Shown: positions 24,101-32,149, numbered from the stretch's first letter. The stretch is DNA of 64,000 nt from Blastomussa wellsi (GCA_947652115.1 OX393574.1:14000907-14064906), one strand, 5' to 3'. Numbers and translations are program-made. Notes: generated from the letters alone by a model not told the origin.

Positions 24101-27100
24101 TTCTCGTAGTGGAATCTCAATGTATCGAATCTCCCATTGTTTTTTTGTTCTACTGGTCCTCTAGTGTAGAAGTTGCTTTTTTTTGGGGGGGGGGGGGGGG
24201 CGAGCTCACGCATTCTAAACTCACGGCTGCGTTGGAGACAACCTTATTGGAGGTGACAAAAAAATTGCATTTAACTGTAGTATAAATTTTTAAAATAACC
24301 TTTTCATCTTCTCTACTATTTTTAGGTCATCTCAACATCAAAAAGATATCGTTACTCTTAAAACACAACTCAAGTCTTACAAACGACGTTTCAAGGTAAA
24401 TGTTGTTGACAATAATTTTCTCTGACAAAGAGAATCGGATTTTGGATATTGTATGTTTTAACATGGTATTAAATTTCTATTTTCGGGAACAAGCAATTTA
24501 TTGAAGTTTAATTTTGTTGTCATTTTGTAAATATTTTTGAAGGAATACGAAGCCTCAGAGAGTCGTATTCCAGCTCTTCGAGTTGAATTTGACAAAGAAC
24601 GTTCTGCAATGGAGTCGCACATCACTTCGTTAAGAAGACAGGTTCGTTTTTTTTATTTTCGTCGTTAGTTACAGGGTTCGTACGAGCCCTGAAAAACCTG
24701 GAAAGTCCTGGACTTTTATTATGGCATTTTCCAGGACTGGAAAGTCCTGGAAAACGATTACAGGTCCTGGAAAGTCCTGGAAATCTGTTAAAATCAAGAA
24801 ATGAATTTTTCTGAACTAAGAAAGAAAGAAATGCAAGACTTACAGTTGGGATAATTTATATTGGGATCTTGGAAGAGAAAGGGTTTAATGTGAATTTTGG
24901 AGTCGTGGAATATTCGATATGAGTCCTGGAAAAGGCCTGGAAAAGTCCCGGAAATTTGTTTGTTAAACGGGGTACGAACCCTGTAGTTAGGTAGATTATG
25001 TCGTACTTTGTGTCGCGGTTTCCGTCCCGAGCTGGGTCGGGTAGTAGTTCTCGCATGTTCTCGCATCATAGTTCGTAGAGGGGAGAAGCCTGCTCTAGGC
25101 GTTCTGTTAGTGAGGAACGGCGCGAAGAAAAACGGCGAGCGAAAAACTTGTTTCTTCTCCCCATTCCTCCTTCCCTATTTTCTCGCTCGCCGTTTTCCTT
25201 CGCGCCGCTACCCACTTACCGAACGCCTGGAACAGGCTAAGAAGAGACTAGTACACTCTACGAGCTGTTTTTATATGAATGGCTCGTTAACAATACTTTA
25301 TGATTTGTTGATGAAATTTGTTTCTTTACCAGTTGGACAACCTGAGCGAGAGACTGCACCAGGAATCAGAGAATCGCTCTCGTGTTGAGCTTACATGTAA
25401 ACAACAACAGCAAGGTGATTCTATCAGCTTTTTCATTACTTAACGAAACCTGGCGTTCCTTATGGAGTGGATATCGTTCGCTAGTCTTTTTTTCTTGATT
25501 GCGAGGACTGTTAGTTCCTCTCCTTATTATGATAGTTGTTGGTTAATGACAGTCGTGTCGATAAGACAGAAATTAATACCATTTGGGAAGACTCTTGAAA
25601 ACGGCAAAATAACAATCTTCTGCTTCAACAAAGCCGTATAATATCGGGAGCGGAAATTGCGCTCGCTAAACGGCATTACCAGTAAATTAAAGTCATCCAA
25701 AAGGCACAAAAAGCAATTCTCAGCTGAATTTTACGGTTTAGATATGATTGCTTTTCAATCTCAATTCGAAATGGGGATAGCTTTTGCGTAGGTTCTCTTT
25801 TTAGATATAAAGCTGCTTGTGGAAATATTTGACTTAATGTTTAACTTTTCTCTGTAGAACTGTCAGCAGCCAAACAGCATGAAAAGGTAAGGTGTTTCGT
25901 GTTGACAAGTTACAAAATTGCAAACCAGTTACAGCAGTTTTCGACTGAGTCTCGTGACACCAATACCAAGTTATCACTCTAACCAATCACAACAGAGACA
26001 GACAATCCAGAGAACCAATCATATGACAAAGCAAATTCAAGGAGACGACAAAAAGCGCGGGAAAATAGGCACGCGCGAGTGATGATTGTTTTGGTTTCAT
26101 TTCTGACCTGGTTACTGATTGGTTGAAAAAGTTGCGCCGGATTACTCTCGACTCATTGAAAACTGGGTTAATTTGCTTTTTAATTTGACTGTTTTTGGAA
26201 TTCGACATGCCATTTACAAAAGGGTTGATTTTGTTGAGTCCTTTCGCCTTTTGAAATCGTGTCCCGTTAAAGCCTTTATTTATTTCGAGGTTTCCTTTGC
26301 TGATAAGTAGGATCGCTTTCCCTGAGTTTCCCTTTGTTTCCTTTCATTCAGCGTCTTCTCTTTGACCAAGAACGCCTGGAGCAGACCAATAGGCAACTGG
26401 AGGAAGAAGTAGGAAGACTTAAGGTAAGAAAATCAATGGCTGTCTTTTGTTTCGTTGCTGCGTGTCAAGAAAATTGGACGTTGGTTACTAGTCTTTAGCT
26501 AACTGGTGTTTCTTTTTAAGTACGCTATATTTCGTAGCGTTTATTTGACGCGTCACGCAACGACGTTTCTCAACGGGTAGAAGCGTTGCGTGACAACTGA
26601 AATGCTGGCTGTAAACGCGTAAGTGGACAGGCCAGAATATGACCACCTAGCTGTCTCCTCTGACAGATTACTTCAAAAAGTGGTACGAAAATATACTGAG
26701 TCACAGGTCAGCTTAGTTCCAGCTTCTCAAGGCGATGCGCTCGTTTTCTTTACAGGCTGGAAGCCTGGAACGCACCAATTCTGTTTTAGCGTCCACTGAT
26801 AAACAGTCTTCTCTAATCTGCTCTTATCTGTCCATTTTTCTTTAAGGCGTTCTACGAAAATAATTTTGTGGAGAAAGGACAGTTGGAAGCTTACAAGCAG
26901 GAACTCGAGGCCAAGGTTTGTAAGCGTGATTTCTTTGAGTGATGCCACCTCTGAAAACGATGATGATGCAAATAATCTGTAGAGCAACGTCATCAACCTC
27001 GTCCTCAGGGTCTTTCATCTTTTTGCGGGAAAATGAGAGACCCTGGGAATGAGATTGTTACGTCATCTGTATGCAATTTTTTGGAAATTATGCAAAATGA

Positions 27101-30100
27101 TGAACTGACATCTGGAGAACATTTTTTCGCCGCCGTGACCTCGACGTTCGCGCTATAAGTCGTAGTAGAATGATGAAAACTATCGCGTTTTCACTCGAAA
27201 TTACGCTGATTAACGCACGCGCACTATTTAGAATTGAACGACCCCGTCTACAAAGTCGTCCTATCAACCTACCCAGCAGTCTTTCTTAGAAGAGCGCCAA
27301 AGCAAATTTAAACGAATTTTAATGGCCGGGTTGTGCTTTGTTGTCTAATGAACAGTGTTGTTTCCTTCCACAGTCCCGGTTTGAGCTGAATCGTAAACTG
27401 GAGGAAGTCAATGCCCATTTAGAAGAACAGGTGAGACTTGGCAACGTTTTTCTGTTGAGCTCTGAGGAATGTATTTACACAGTTTCTGTAAGGATTTTTC
27501 TTTCCTGCAAGACTATTTCTATCAAGTTACATGAGCTTTTGGTAAGGCGTACCAAGCAAAAGTCACTTGGTATGAACTTGTCTCAGTAGGGTGAGCTTCT
27601 CGAAATCGTGATTAAAAAAAACAGTCGAGTAATGTCTTTTGAAAAGTTCATTTTCTTCCACGCTGACAGAAACGTAATCCACAGCAGTCAGCAGATGGTT
27701 TATTTAACCGAAAGTGATGTATGTACTTGTTAAAGTCGTTATTTACTTTTGTCCAAAGGCTGTTGCCCGCGAGAAACTTGATAAAATGCGCGAAGTAAAC
27801 GAATCAAAGACGAGAAAAGAATTGGAGATGACTATCACAGACCTCAAGGTAAGCAGTGTTTTCTTTTTCGTCAATCAGCAATATGTCGGACCAGTGAAAA
27901 ACGCGGAAAATGGGCGGGAAACGGGCCATCAGTGGCTGGGGCGGGAAACTTCGTAACCAATCAGGAGAGGGGCGGAAACGCAAAGTCATTGACAGTTGCG
28001 GGAAACGCGTAACCGGTGTTGACGCGACGGCGAGAAAATTTAAACCAATGACAACCAAGTAGCAAGGGCAAAATAAGAGTCGGTAGTTCAAGGGGAGTTT
28101 CGTTTTCCAATGCGCGGCCGTGTTGAATCAACGTGGTAAAATTTATTTATTTTCAAAAGTTTATTTGTTTGTGTATTACGATGTTGTGGAAATAACTGTT
28201 CTTTAGCGTATTTATGGTTTATATTGTGTTTCGATTCTTTTGCTTTTAATCACCCTGGGGGACTCCCACATGTAACAGACGGGGACGGCCGTCTCAAATT
28301 TTGAATTAAACCAGCATCATTGACCTCTAAACGATTCCAAAATGCCCAAAATAGAATGTATATTTCTACATCTCTTTGCATGCAACCCTGTAGGGGTCCT
28401 TGTCCTTCACTAAGCGAGGCGAGAACCATCTCCGCCTTTTTCATATATGGGCCACGCCTTCCCCTCCCGGGAGGGGGCTACAACACCTCTCACAAACGCT
28501 TTCTGTTTGTTCATTAGGCTGACGTTGCTAAAATGCGCGCAGGATTCCATGAGAGTCAGACACAAAAAGAAACGTTCGACGCCGAAGCAAAAAGATACAA
28601 GGTACGGTTACATGTAATAACAGACTCAACATAGCGCAATAGTTTATATAGTTGATAAAATAATTCCCTTTCCTTTTATTTTAGAGCGAGTGTCGTAAAA
28701 TCAAAACCACAGTGATTACTTTGGCCAATCACAAAGGACGGAGGCAATCCATTGATCCAATCAAAACGCGAAGTAACTACACGTAGCCGACATAAAGCGC
28801 GGGAAAACGCGTACGCGCGAATGACGAACGGCGATTGGTTTTGGTTTTACTTCTGATTGGTTGAAACAATGGCGCGAGATTTTTAAGCCAATCACCGAGC
28901 GTAGTAATGCAAAACCAAAGCAATGCGCTAAGTACTTTCGACACGCAATTGAAAACCGCTCTAAGTTCATTTTATATTTGAATGCCAAAATCGTCATCCA
29001 TGCTTTGTTTTCAGGACTTGTACGAAAGCGAGTTGAAATCTAAGGACAAGCTGGCAAACCGCTTGTTCAAAGCAAGCGAGAAGATGGCAGAATCTCATGC
29101 GTTGCTCAAGTGAGTGATGTAAAAGCCCCTTCTTACATGGTGGTTTGATTTTTTTTTACGCAGCTTCATTGGAACCCGCGAGGGGGTGGGGATACTCAAA
29201 CCTGTTTTGCCGTGCGATGACTTTGTCGTATTTTACTTTTGTTTTCGAAAGGTTGAAATTGGTTTGCTTTCGTACAGATGATTCTGTTGGGAACTCAATT
29301 GATTTTAGTGTTTTGAAAATTCTTTTTCCCGTGACTCTAGCCTTTGATTGTCGTGACTGTGGTTTTGTCGTCACGCAAATTACATTATTGTGACTCAAAG
29401 TCAAATAGACTTTGTTGTGGTGAAAATGATTATCTATGCAATATCTGTCGTTTTCGGCTGGCAAAACGTGGCTTGGGATCGATAGTGAATGAATTTTTTT
29501 AGTTTTTTAGTCCTTTTTTATATAACATGGTAATATTTCAAAATGTGTTTGCTCGTTCACAGTCTTGAAAGATCAAGGAGAAATTTCGACGGATTGCAGC
29601 GTGACACGTCTCCTCATCAGTTCAACTCGGACACACTTGGTGGGCTGTTAAATGGCTCCCCAACAACGAGTCCCGATAGAATGTACTCCAAGGTAAATTA
29701 CGTGACAATTACATGAAGTAAAGCAACCTCAGTCAGGGTGGGATTAGCCTACGTGTAGTCGTATCCACCCCTGAGGAAAGACGTCCTTCCTCAAGGGAGG
29801 GGGTGGGTTGGCTTGGGAAGGATCGGTTCGGGACGTCTCGTATAAGTTACTTGCAACCCTTCGAAAGGACAATAAAAAAACAACAGGAACAACAACTAGA
29901 GGACCAGTAGAATTTCAAGCTTACAAGTGCTGCAACACTACTAGTCGAATCCTGACTGAACGAAGGTTGTACAGAGGCACTTCGTACCAGGAAATTTGAA
30001 AATCCAGGTTCTATGGGATGTTAATTCCTGTACTCTTGTCTGTCTTAGAATGACATTTGCAATTTCTCAGCCGAAAGGGTGAGGGAGGTGGACCCTATCC

Positions 30101-31394
30101 GTACTCCTCTCCCCACCTAAAAAAAACAAAGAAATCTGTCTACATCAGTGCAGTGAAGCTGGAATTGAGAAGTGGAGGTGTCAAATTGGTCGTGAGTTAA
30201 GAAAAAGCCAGGAATTGTTTAGTTTCATGTGCGTGTTAGGCGTTGTTTCGTTTGCCTGTCCCTGTTTTCAATCTGAATCTTAGAATTTGATCGTTCATCA
30301 GCAATTTCTTACTTGCACTTCGCACCTTCCATGATGTTACTTCCTTTTCAACTACATAAGCTAAACAATTATGAACGTGTTACGGAATAGTTGTTTATTT
30401 TCGTGTAGGGAGATGGGCAGTTAATGAAGGCTGTAGAAAATGAGCTTAACAAGAGTATTAAGCGTCATTTGGAGAGCGGTAAGTGATTTCCTTTGTCCCT
30501 AGCATAGCTAAGTGAACAGTACTCACAAACACAGCCTGTTGAAAGCTGCGTCAGATTGCAGAGAACGCGGCGCGCAAAGCAGAATGTCTTTTTGAGTCAA
30601 AGTTTCGCGTTACGCATTCGCCAGTTCTACCACAGATACCCAAATGGACTTGGAATATCTAAAGTTGGGATGATACCTGTGGCCCGCCCCAGTATGTGAT
30701 TTAGCCATCGTGTGTTCTTCGGCTTTCATCGGCTTTCATCGGAGAATTTCGCAAGTATTTGCTTACCTCCTGCTAAGTTCGGAGTCCTCGAGTCGCCTTC
30801 ATAAATTTTAGCATTCCTCAAGCGTGATAATAAAAATGATGAGATCTGTGGAGTTCCTTTGATAATCTTTAGGAATCTTACACAGTAATTTTTACCCTGG
30901 AAAAAATTAGAATAATGACCCCACAAACTTCTACTAAATCTTATGATTTTCTTTAATTCTTCTTGGTATTCAAATTACATGTGCTATGTCCCGGTAATGG
31001 AATGCTTAGTAAAGCCTGGTTTACACTAGCGACATAACGACGTGGACATAACGACATAGAGAAAAGATCAATCGTTTCCTTATGTCGTTATGTTCATGCG
31101 GCTTTGTGTCATTATGTTCCTACTATGTCGTTATGTTTTGTTGTTCACACTGGTGACATAAAACATTAGTGTAAGGTCTTTTTTGCATTTGCGTGACCTT
31201 GTCGTTATGTCGGCCTTATGTCGCTAGTGTGAACAAGGCTTAACCTGGTTAATCTTGCTTTTTCAGCTCCATTGACGTCAGACCTCGATTTAAAGCCGAG
31301 CCTGCTGAGTGATGGGGACAGCGGTTCGTACGGTCCGCTGACCGCCTCGTCCAAGCAATACATGTCAGTTTTAAGGAAGAACTACTTCGTGTAA
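526..31394 (+). CDS. ANKRD26-like: ANKRD26-like giant coiled-coil protein, 3' part (41 exons)
   Basis: This is the 3' part of a large multi-exon gene. Forty-one exons join without a phase break into about 1,811 codons ending at TAA 31392-31394. The product is almost wholly coiled coil: a short Ser/Asp-rich lead, a 456-residue E/R/K-rich helix (exon 3), a low-complexity Ser/Pro linker (exon 7), then heptad-rich segments from exon 8 onward. The last ten exons resemble the conserved C-terminal region of ANKRD26/POTE/CCDC144 proteins (DUF3496-like, with motifs such as RKLEEVNAHLEEQ and LYESELKSKDKLANRL), followed by a Ser/Pro tail ending SVLRKNYFV. Vertebrate ANKRD26 works at centriolar distal appendages; its N-terminal ankyrin repeats would lie left of this window. 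Gene structure is secure from splice phase; the family name is by recollection of the C-terminus. Another coiled-coil protein of similar build remains possible. Confidence 0.75.
820..1110 (+). mobile_element. SINE-like repeat, family A
   Basis: This intronic repeat carries the phrase CTCAGGTGTATAAATGGGTA followed by a CATCCCGTCCAGG block. Related copies or fragments occur at 10690-10800, 10995-11115, 23225-23360, 32150-32430 (minus), 48425-48560 and perhaps 58915-59110 (minus). The 5' part (ATGGTTAGTGTGCAGGACGC) resembles a decayed tRNA A-box region. There is no coding potential. The rest of the surrounding intron (688-1280) shows nothing else. Confidence 0.6.
1581..2949 (+). other. ANKRD26-like: Exon 3: E/R/K-rich long helix, possible single alpha-helix domain
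   Basis: This 1,369-nt exon is by far the largest in the gene, about 456 codons. After about 60 Ser/Thr-rich residues it becomes dense in Glu, Arg and Lys with runs such as ERRKREEEEENESRRKEEEE. Acidic and basic residues alternate in an i,i+4 pattern and hydrophobic a/d positions are scarce, which favours a stable single alpha-helix over a classical coiled coil. From about codon 250 more Leu, Met and Phe appear, as in trichoplein-type coiled coils. The acceptor at 1580 follows a long pyrimidine tract; the donor at 2950 is GTAAGT. An earlier AG at 1536 would break phase with exon 2. Confidence 0.8.
2950..4554 (+). other. Intron with no recognised feature
   Basis: This is a 1.6-kb intron between exons 3 and 4. 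I see no additional exon, tRNA-like head or inverted repeat. It is AT-rich with scattered short open frames that lack coding character. Confidence 0.6.
4862..5083 (-). mobile_element. tRNA-derived SINE, family B
   Basis: Read on the minus strand, the head contains an A-box-like GTGGTGAGAGCGC and a perfect B box GGTTCGATTCCC followed by GGACCCGGCGTCATATG. A body with a GTTTTTCTCCGAG block ends in a CAAATTCCAATTCC tail. This is the architecture of a common cnidarian tRNA-derived SINE. It sits in the 4646-5323 intron opposite to gene direction. The tRNA head is not a functional tRNA: acceptor-stem pairing is absent. Confidence 0.75.
5850..6010 (+). repeat. Diverged dispersed repeat (first of two copies)
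   Basis: A block around GCAGCCATTCGAGAGAACAA is similar to 29820-29960, where GCAACCCTTCGAAAGGACAA is followed by a related GGAACAA block. Both are intronic. The family is not recognised, and the rest of the 5525-6164 intron is unremarkable. Confidence 0.35.
6478..6720 (+). mobile_element. Dispersed ~200-bp repeat, family R1, copy 1
   Basis: Marked by GGAACAAGGATGGTTAAGGA, then GGAGAAGATTGAGACGGATT and a trailing block with AATTTAGGCTAGCTCCTTT. A partial, more diverged copy precedes it at about 6395-6475. No ORF. Similar copies occur at 7320-7550, 12600-12790, 14460-14585, 22840-23035 (minus) and 59415-59535. Confidence 0.65.
7320..7550 (+). mobile_element. Family R1 repeat, copy 2
   Basis: Shares ACACCAAAGGAGTGAT, AAAAAGGATCAAGGATGG and GGAGAAGATTGAAACGGAT with the 6478 copy. 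The remainder of the 7134-8296 intron, including a CpG-rich stretch at 7740-8000, shows no further element I can name. Confidence 0.6.
9221..9440 (+). repeat. Decaying 75-bp tandem repeat
   Basis: GCTGTTCTCCAAC at 9221 recurs as GCTGTTCTCTAAC at 9296, period 75 bp. CTTGTGAATCGGAAGGA and CGGAGAGAAC are shared between units. A third, more diverged unit starts near 9370. It lies in the intron between exons 9 and 10. Confidence 0.6.
10690..10800 (+). mobile_element. SINE-like family A fragment
   Basis: Contains GGTTAGTGCGCTGGACTCCG, like a tRNA A-box region, then CTAGCATCCCATCTTGGGGG and AGTAGCAATGCTTCTAGCC. It ends just before the exon acceptor at 10822. Confidence 0.55.
10995..11115 (+). mobile_element. 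SINE-like family A fragment
   Basis: Contains GTGTTCTGTTCTTGAGCACG, then CACTTTACTCTTGCCG and CCCAGGGATGTAAATGGGAA, matching the family A body. It lies directly upstream of the LINE fragment in the same intron. Confidence 0.55.
11265..12121 (+). mobile_element. 5'-truncated LINE, reverse transcriptase C-terminal remnant, (ATT)n tail
   Basis: An open frame of 229 codons (11272-11961, stop TGA) matches the region downstream of the catalytic site in non-LTR reverse transcriptases of the CR1/L2/jockey type. Signature blocks are LQRVQNCAARLV, LKELHWLPVEQRI and WNEIPLDIK. The catalytic YADD motif and endonuclease are missing, so it is a dead 5' truncation, although the remaining frame is intact. 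After the stop comes about 90 bp of 3' UTR and then an (ATT)n tail at 12051-12121. It is inserted in an intron in the sense orientation. Confidence 0.85.
12051..12121 (+). repeat. (ATT)n microsatellite, LINE 3' tail
   Basis: About 23 uninterrupted ATT units follow AATAAAGT at the LINE 3' end. Microsatellite tails of this type are typical of CR1/L2-like elements. Confidence 0.9.
12600..12790 (+). mobile_element. Family R1 repeat, copy 3
   Basis: Contains ACACCAAAGAGGTAAT, AACCAGAAAGGAAAAAGG and GAATGGAGAAGATTGAAACG, matching the other R1 copies. It lies in the intron before exon 15. Confidence 0.6.
13393..14160 (+). other. Intron with no recognised feature
   Basis: A 768-bp AT-rich intron. 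No TIR, tRNA-like head or coding-like frame was seen. Confidence 0.5.
14460..14585 (+). mobile_element. Family R1 repeat, copy 4 (partial)
   Basis: Contains ACCTGAAAATAATAGGTTAG, AACACCAAAGAGATAAT and GAATATTGAAACGGAT. It lies in the intron immediately upstream of exon 18. Confidence 0.55.
14836..15110. mobile_element. CCAAT-rich MITE, family M1, copy 1
   Basis: Starts with GAGTGTCGTAAAACCAAA and ends with CTTTCGACACTCGATTGAAA, giving CGAGTGTCG-type inverted ends. The interior has several ATTGG/CCAAT pairs, ACGCGCGAGTC and TGGCGCGAGATTTTTAA. About 270 bp, non-coding. A closely related copy lies at 28684-28967 and a diverged one at 25937-26165, all in introns of the same gene. Confidence 0.75.
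16340..16520. mobile_element. Short MITE-like element
   Basis: GTGTTTTCACATGACGTCAT on the left is mirrored by TTGTCACGTGTGTAAAAATA on the right. The interior has GCGGCCATATTGGGGTCCC and its inverted partner CAATATGGCCGC. It lies in the intron before exon 22. The family name is unknown; the ends carry a palindromic TGACGTCA. Confidence 0.6.
16905..17160 (-). mobile_element. tRNA-derived SINE, family D, copy 1
   Basis: On the minus strand a tRNA-Leu/Ser-like head, GGCTGCGTGGCCGAGGGGTT, is followed by a B-box-like GAGTTCAAATCGT, then CCAACTTGTCTGCCTCCTGC and a tail ending ACTAGCTAAGCTTAGACC. A second copy is at 61145-61370 in a TMEM209 intron. Confidence 0.7.
17546..20038 (+). other. 2.5-kb intron with no recognised feature
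   Basis: This is the longest intron of the gene together with the next one. It is AT-rich. Several short open frames exist on both strands around 19290-19890, but none shows codon bias, conserved motifs or convincing splice context. Confidence 0.5.
21541..21762. repeat. Foldback with GAACGCCGAATG-type short repeats
   Basis: The left half (GGCGGGGGTAATTTGTAGAA, then CGCCGAATG repeats and GCGGCATATAGCCATA) is mirrored on the right (TGGCTATATGCCGC, repeated CGGCGTTCGGCGTT, then GCAAATTACCCCCGCC). The repeat motif GCATTCGGCGTTC recurs several times. It is directly joined to the tRNA-headed SINE at 21755-21900. Confidence 0.7.
21755..21900 (-). mobile_element. tRNA-derived SINE, family C, copy 1
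   Basis: On the minus strand, TATAGCTCACTTGGTTAGAG (A box) and GTGGTTCGACTCC (B box) precede GTCGGGGACTCAGAATG and TTGTCCCACGCTCGTGCCAT. The second copy is at 23990-24130. The tRNA head has no intact acceptor stem, so it is not a working tRNA. Confidence 0.75.
22840..23035 (-). mobile_element. Family R1 repeat, copy 5 (reverse)
   Basis: This is the reverse complement of the R1 unit: AAAGGAGCTAG, AATCCGTCTTAATCGTCTCC and CCTAACCATTCTTTTTTCC, then GGTTTCCTACATTTTAAGG. Its presence in both orientations supports a mobile element over a tandem duplication. Confidence 0.65.
23046..23245. mobile_element. MITE with GTAGCCGGCGGGATT ends
   Basis: GCCTGCGTAGCCGGCGGGAT near 23055 is mirrored by AATCCCGCCAGCCATTTAGG near 23220. 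The interior is GC-rich and non-coding. Confidence 0.6.
23225..23360 (+). mobile_element. SINE-like family A fragment
   Basis: Contains GTTAGCGCGTTGGATACC, a tRNA A-box-like start, then CTTGGGCAAGATATTTTACT and CCCCTCTCCACCCAGGTGAA. It adjoins the right end of the preceding MITE. Confidence 0.55.
23990..24130 (-). mobile_element. tRNA-derived SINE, family C, copy 2
   Basis: Shares GGCGTTCTGCAAATTATCCC, ATTATGGCACGAGCGTGGGA and CATTCTGAGTCTCCGACAGG with the 21755 copy, including the short GGCGTTCTGC tail. A poly-G tract of about 18 bp follows at about 24185. Confidence 0.7.
24672..24983. mobile_element. TIR element with CCTGGAAA internal repeats, hAT-like ends
   Basis: Begins CAGGGTTCGTACGAGCCCTG and ends GGGGTACGAACCCTG, so the ends are inverted. 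A 6-bp direct repeat TAGTTA flanks it (24666-24671 and 24984-24989). The interior has many CCTGGAAA and AAGTCCTGG repeats and no ORF. It lies in the intron before exon 31. Confidence 0.8.
25086..25239. mobile_element. Short foldback MITE
   Basis: The arms AAGCCTGCTCTAGGCGTTC, AACGGCGCGAAG and AACGGCGAGCGA are mirrored by TCGCTCGCCGTTTTCC, CTTCGCGCCGC and GAACGCCTGGAACAGGCT. About 154 bp, non-coding, just after the previous element. Confidence 0.75.
25937..26165. mobile_element. CCAAT-rich MITE, family M1, diverged copy
   Basis: Shares GCGCGGGAAAATAGGCACGC, TTGTTTTGGTTTCATTTCTG and TACTGATTGGTTGAAAAAG with the 14836 and 28684 copies, but the ends are eroded. Confidence 0.5.
26995..27059. mobile_element. 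65-bp MITE with 8-bp target duplication
   Basis: AACCTCGTCCTCAGGGTCT on the left is mirrored by AGACCCTGGGAATGAGATTG on the right. The direct repeat ACGTCATC flanks it at 26987-26994 and 27060-27067. The 8-bp duplication fits hAT-type transposition. Similar TCTCGTTCCCAGGG ends occur near 32570, 33740, 49555 and 63360. Confidence 0.75.
27895..28030. other. GC-rich cluster of GCGGGAAA motifs
   Basis: GGGCGGGAAAC occurs at about 27911 and GGGCGGGAAACTTCG at about 27940, with TTGCGGGAAACGCG at about 27998, interleaved with CCAATCAGG and CCAATG. The motif resembles E2F sites. It may be regulatory or the remains of an M1-like element; no start site is evident. Confidence 0.3.
28250..28510. repeat. 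Unnamed intronic repeat
   Basis: A GC-rich block from CACCCTGGGGGACTCCCACA to CCCCTCCCGGGAGGGGGC. It has the look of a dispersed coral repeat, but no second copy occurs in this window, so this is a weak call. Confidence 0.3.
28684..28967. mobile_element. CCAAT-rich MITE, family M1, copy 2
   Basis: GCGAGTGTCGTAAAATCAAA at the start and ACTTTCGACACGCAATTGAA at the end mirror each other as in the 14836 copy. GATTGGTTTTGGTTTTAC, CTGATTGGTTGAAAC and TGGCGCGAGATTTTTAA are shared almost exactly. Confidence 0.75.
29800..29960 (+). repeat. Diverged dispersed repeat, second copy
   Basis: Resembles 5850-6010 through GCAACCCTTCGAAAGGACAA and the following ACAACAGGAACAACAAC. Nothing else was recognised in the 29693-30408 intron. 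Confidence 0.35.
31010..31242. mobile_element. MITE with ACACTAGCGACATAA ends
   Basis: AAAGCCTGGTTTACACTAGC then GACATAACGAC on the left is mirrored by GTCGTTATGTC, TTATGTCGCTAGTGTGAACA and AGGCTTA on the right. The interior repeats TATGTCGTTATGT. It lies in the last intron of the ANKRD26-like gene. Confidence 0.75.
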
Positions 31395-31813
31395 GCGGCA
31401 GATGGTGTGACTGTATAATATATTCTACGAGACTTGGTTTTGTTGTGTGACAAATAGCCTCAAAGGCTCGAAAGTGAATTTTCTGCAAAGAACAATTTGT
31501 AAAATAATGGATAGGCTAATTTATTATTTAGTTTGTATTTTATAGCGCCTGAACATAATTTGGCTCAGAAGTAAAGACGTTTTTGTAATTTTTTTCGGAG
31601 GAAAAATGCCATTTTTATAACTAATTCAGAACAAAATTAAGTTTATGAAAATCATTTGTAGTATTTGTTTGTATGTATTATTATATTTTAATTGTATCAT
31701 AATGCGATCCAAAAGATTGGCATTTTGGTGTATCGAGTATTTATTTCTCCTCCTGTTCGCGATAGAATTGTCACATCTATTTTCTACGTACATTCAGAAC
31801 GCTTTTTATACTC

Positions 31814-31819
31814 AATAAA
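31814..31819 (+). terminator. Poly(A) signal of the ANKRD26-like gene
   Basis: A canonical AATAAA lies about 420 bp after the TAA stop at 31394, in an AT-rich 3' UTR, and is followed by a T-rich stretch. Cleavage is expected at about 31835-31850. Confidence 0.75.
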
Positions 31820-32149
31820 TGTATATTTTTCTACAAGATGAAGTCCACTTGTCTTTATGATATCGCGTGTTGATGATGAGAAGGTCCGAAGCGTTACGCG
31901 TGATGCGTGGTGCGTGATGCGTGGCGCGTCAAAAGCGGACTCTGAAAAATTAATCTTCAAATTTTTATTGATGAATTGCCTGCTGGCCTTCCTGCCCTTT
32001 TAAACTTGTCTATCTTTCGACAAAGCGATTTTACTGTCAAACTAAGAAAACCGCGAACACCTGAAATATTTCAGGAATGTTGATTGTGTATTGACCTATC
32101 ATAGTAAAGGTAATAACATGCAAACAAACCTCGAAGGAAAGCCTCGTGG

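Larger units (their letters stand above)
8297..24641 (+). other. ANKRD26-like: ANKRD26-like exon block 2 (central coiled coil, exons 8-30)
   Basis: Exons: 8297-8429, 8811-8990, 9728-10049, 10402-10506, 10823-10957, 12168-12247, 12385-12469, 12847-12903, 13273-13392, 14161-14207, 14636-14735, 15359-15406, 15736-15861, 16040-16102, 16586-16651, 17396-17545, 20039-20158, 22618-22689, 23434-23532, 23614-23664, 23743-23816, 24326-24395 and 24543-24641. The translation is continuous heptad-rich coiled coil, for example LQEALRDSKRQVDKQRERI and LKRALAEERDVRAEQSQLL. Many of these exons begin and end in phase 0, so single exons can be skipped without frameshift. Introns range from about 80 bp to 2.5 kb and carry most of the mobile elements listed separately. 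Confidence 0.8.
25333..31394 (+). other. ANKRD26-like: ANKRD26-like exon block 3 (conserved C-terminus, exons 31-41)
   Basis: Exons: 25333-25414, 25858-25886, 26352-26423, 26847-26915, 27374-27430, 27759-27848, 28518-28601, 29015-29109, 29563-29692, 30409-30478 and 31267-31394 with the stop. This is the most family-diagnostic part. ENNFVEKGQLEAYKQELEAK followed by RFELNRKLEEVNAHLEEQ resembles the DUF3496 region. The later segment around DLYESELKSK and ENELNKSIKRHLES resembles the extreme C-terminus of vertebrate ANKRD26. The tail after codon splice 31267 is Ser/Leu/Gly-rich and ends with aromatic and basic residues. Confidence 0.8.
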
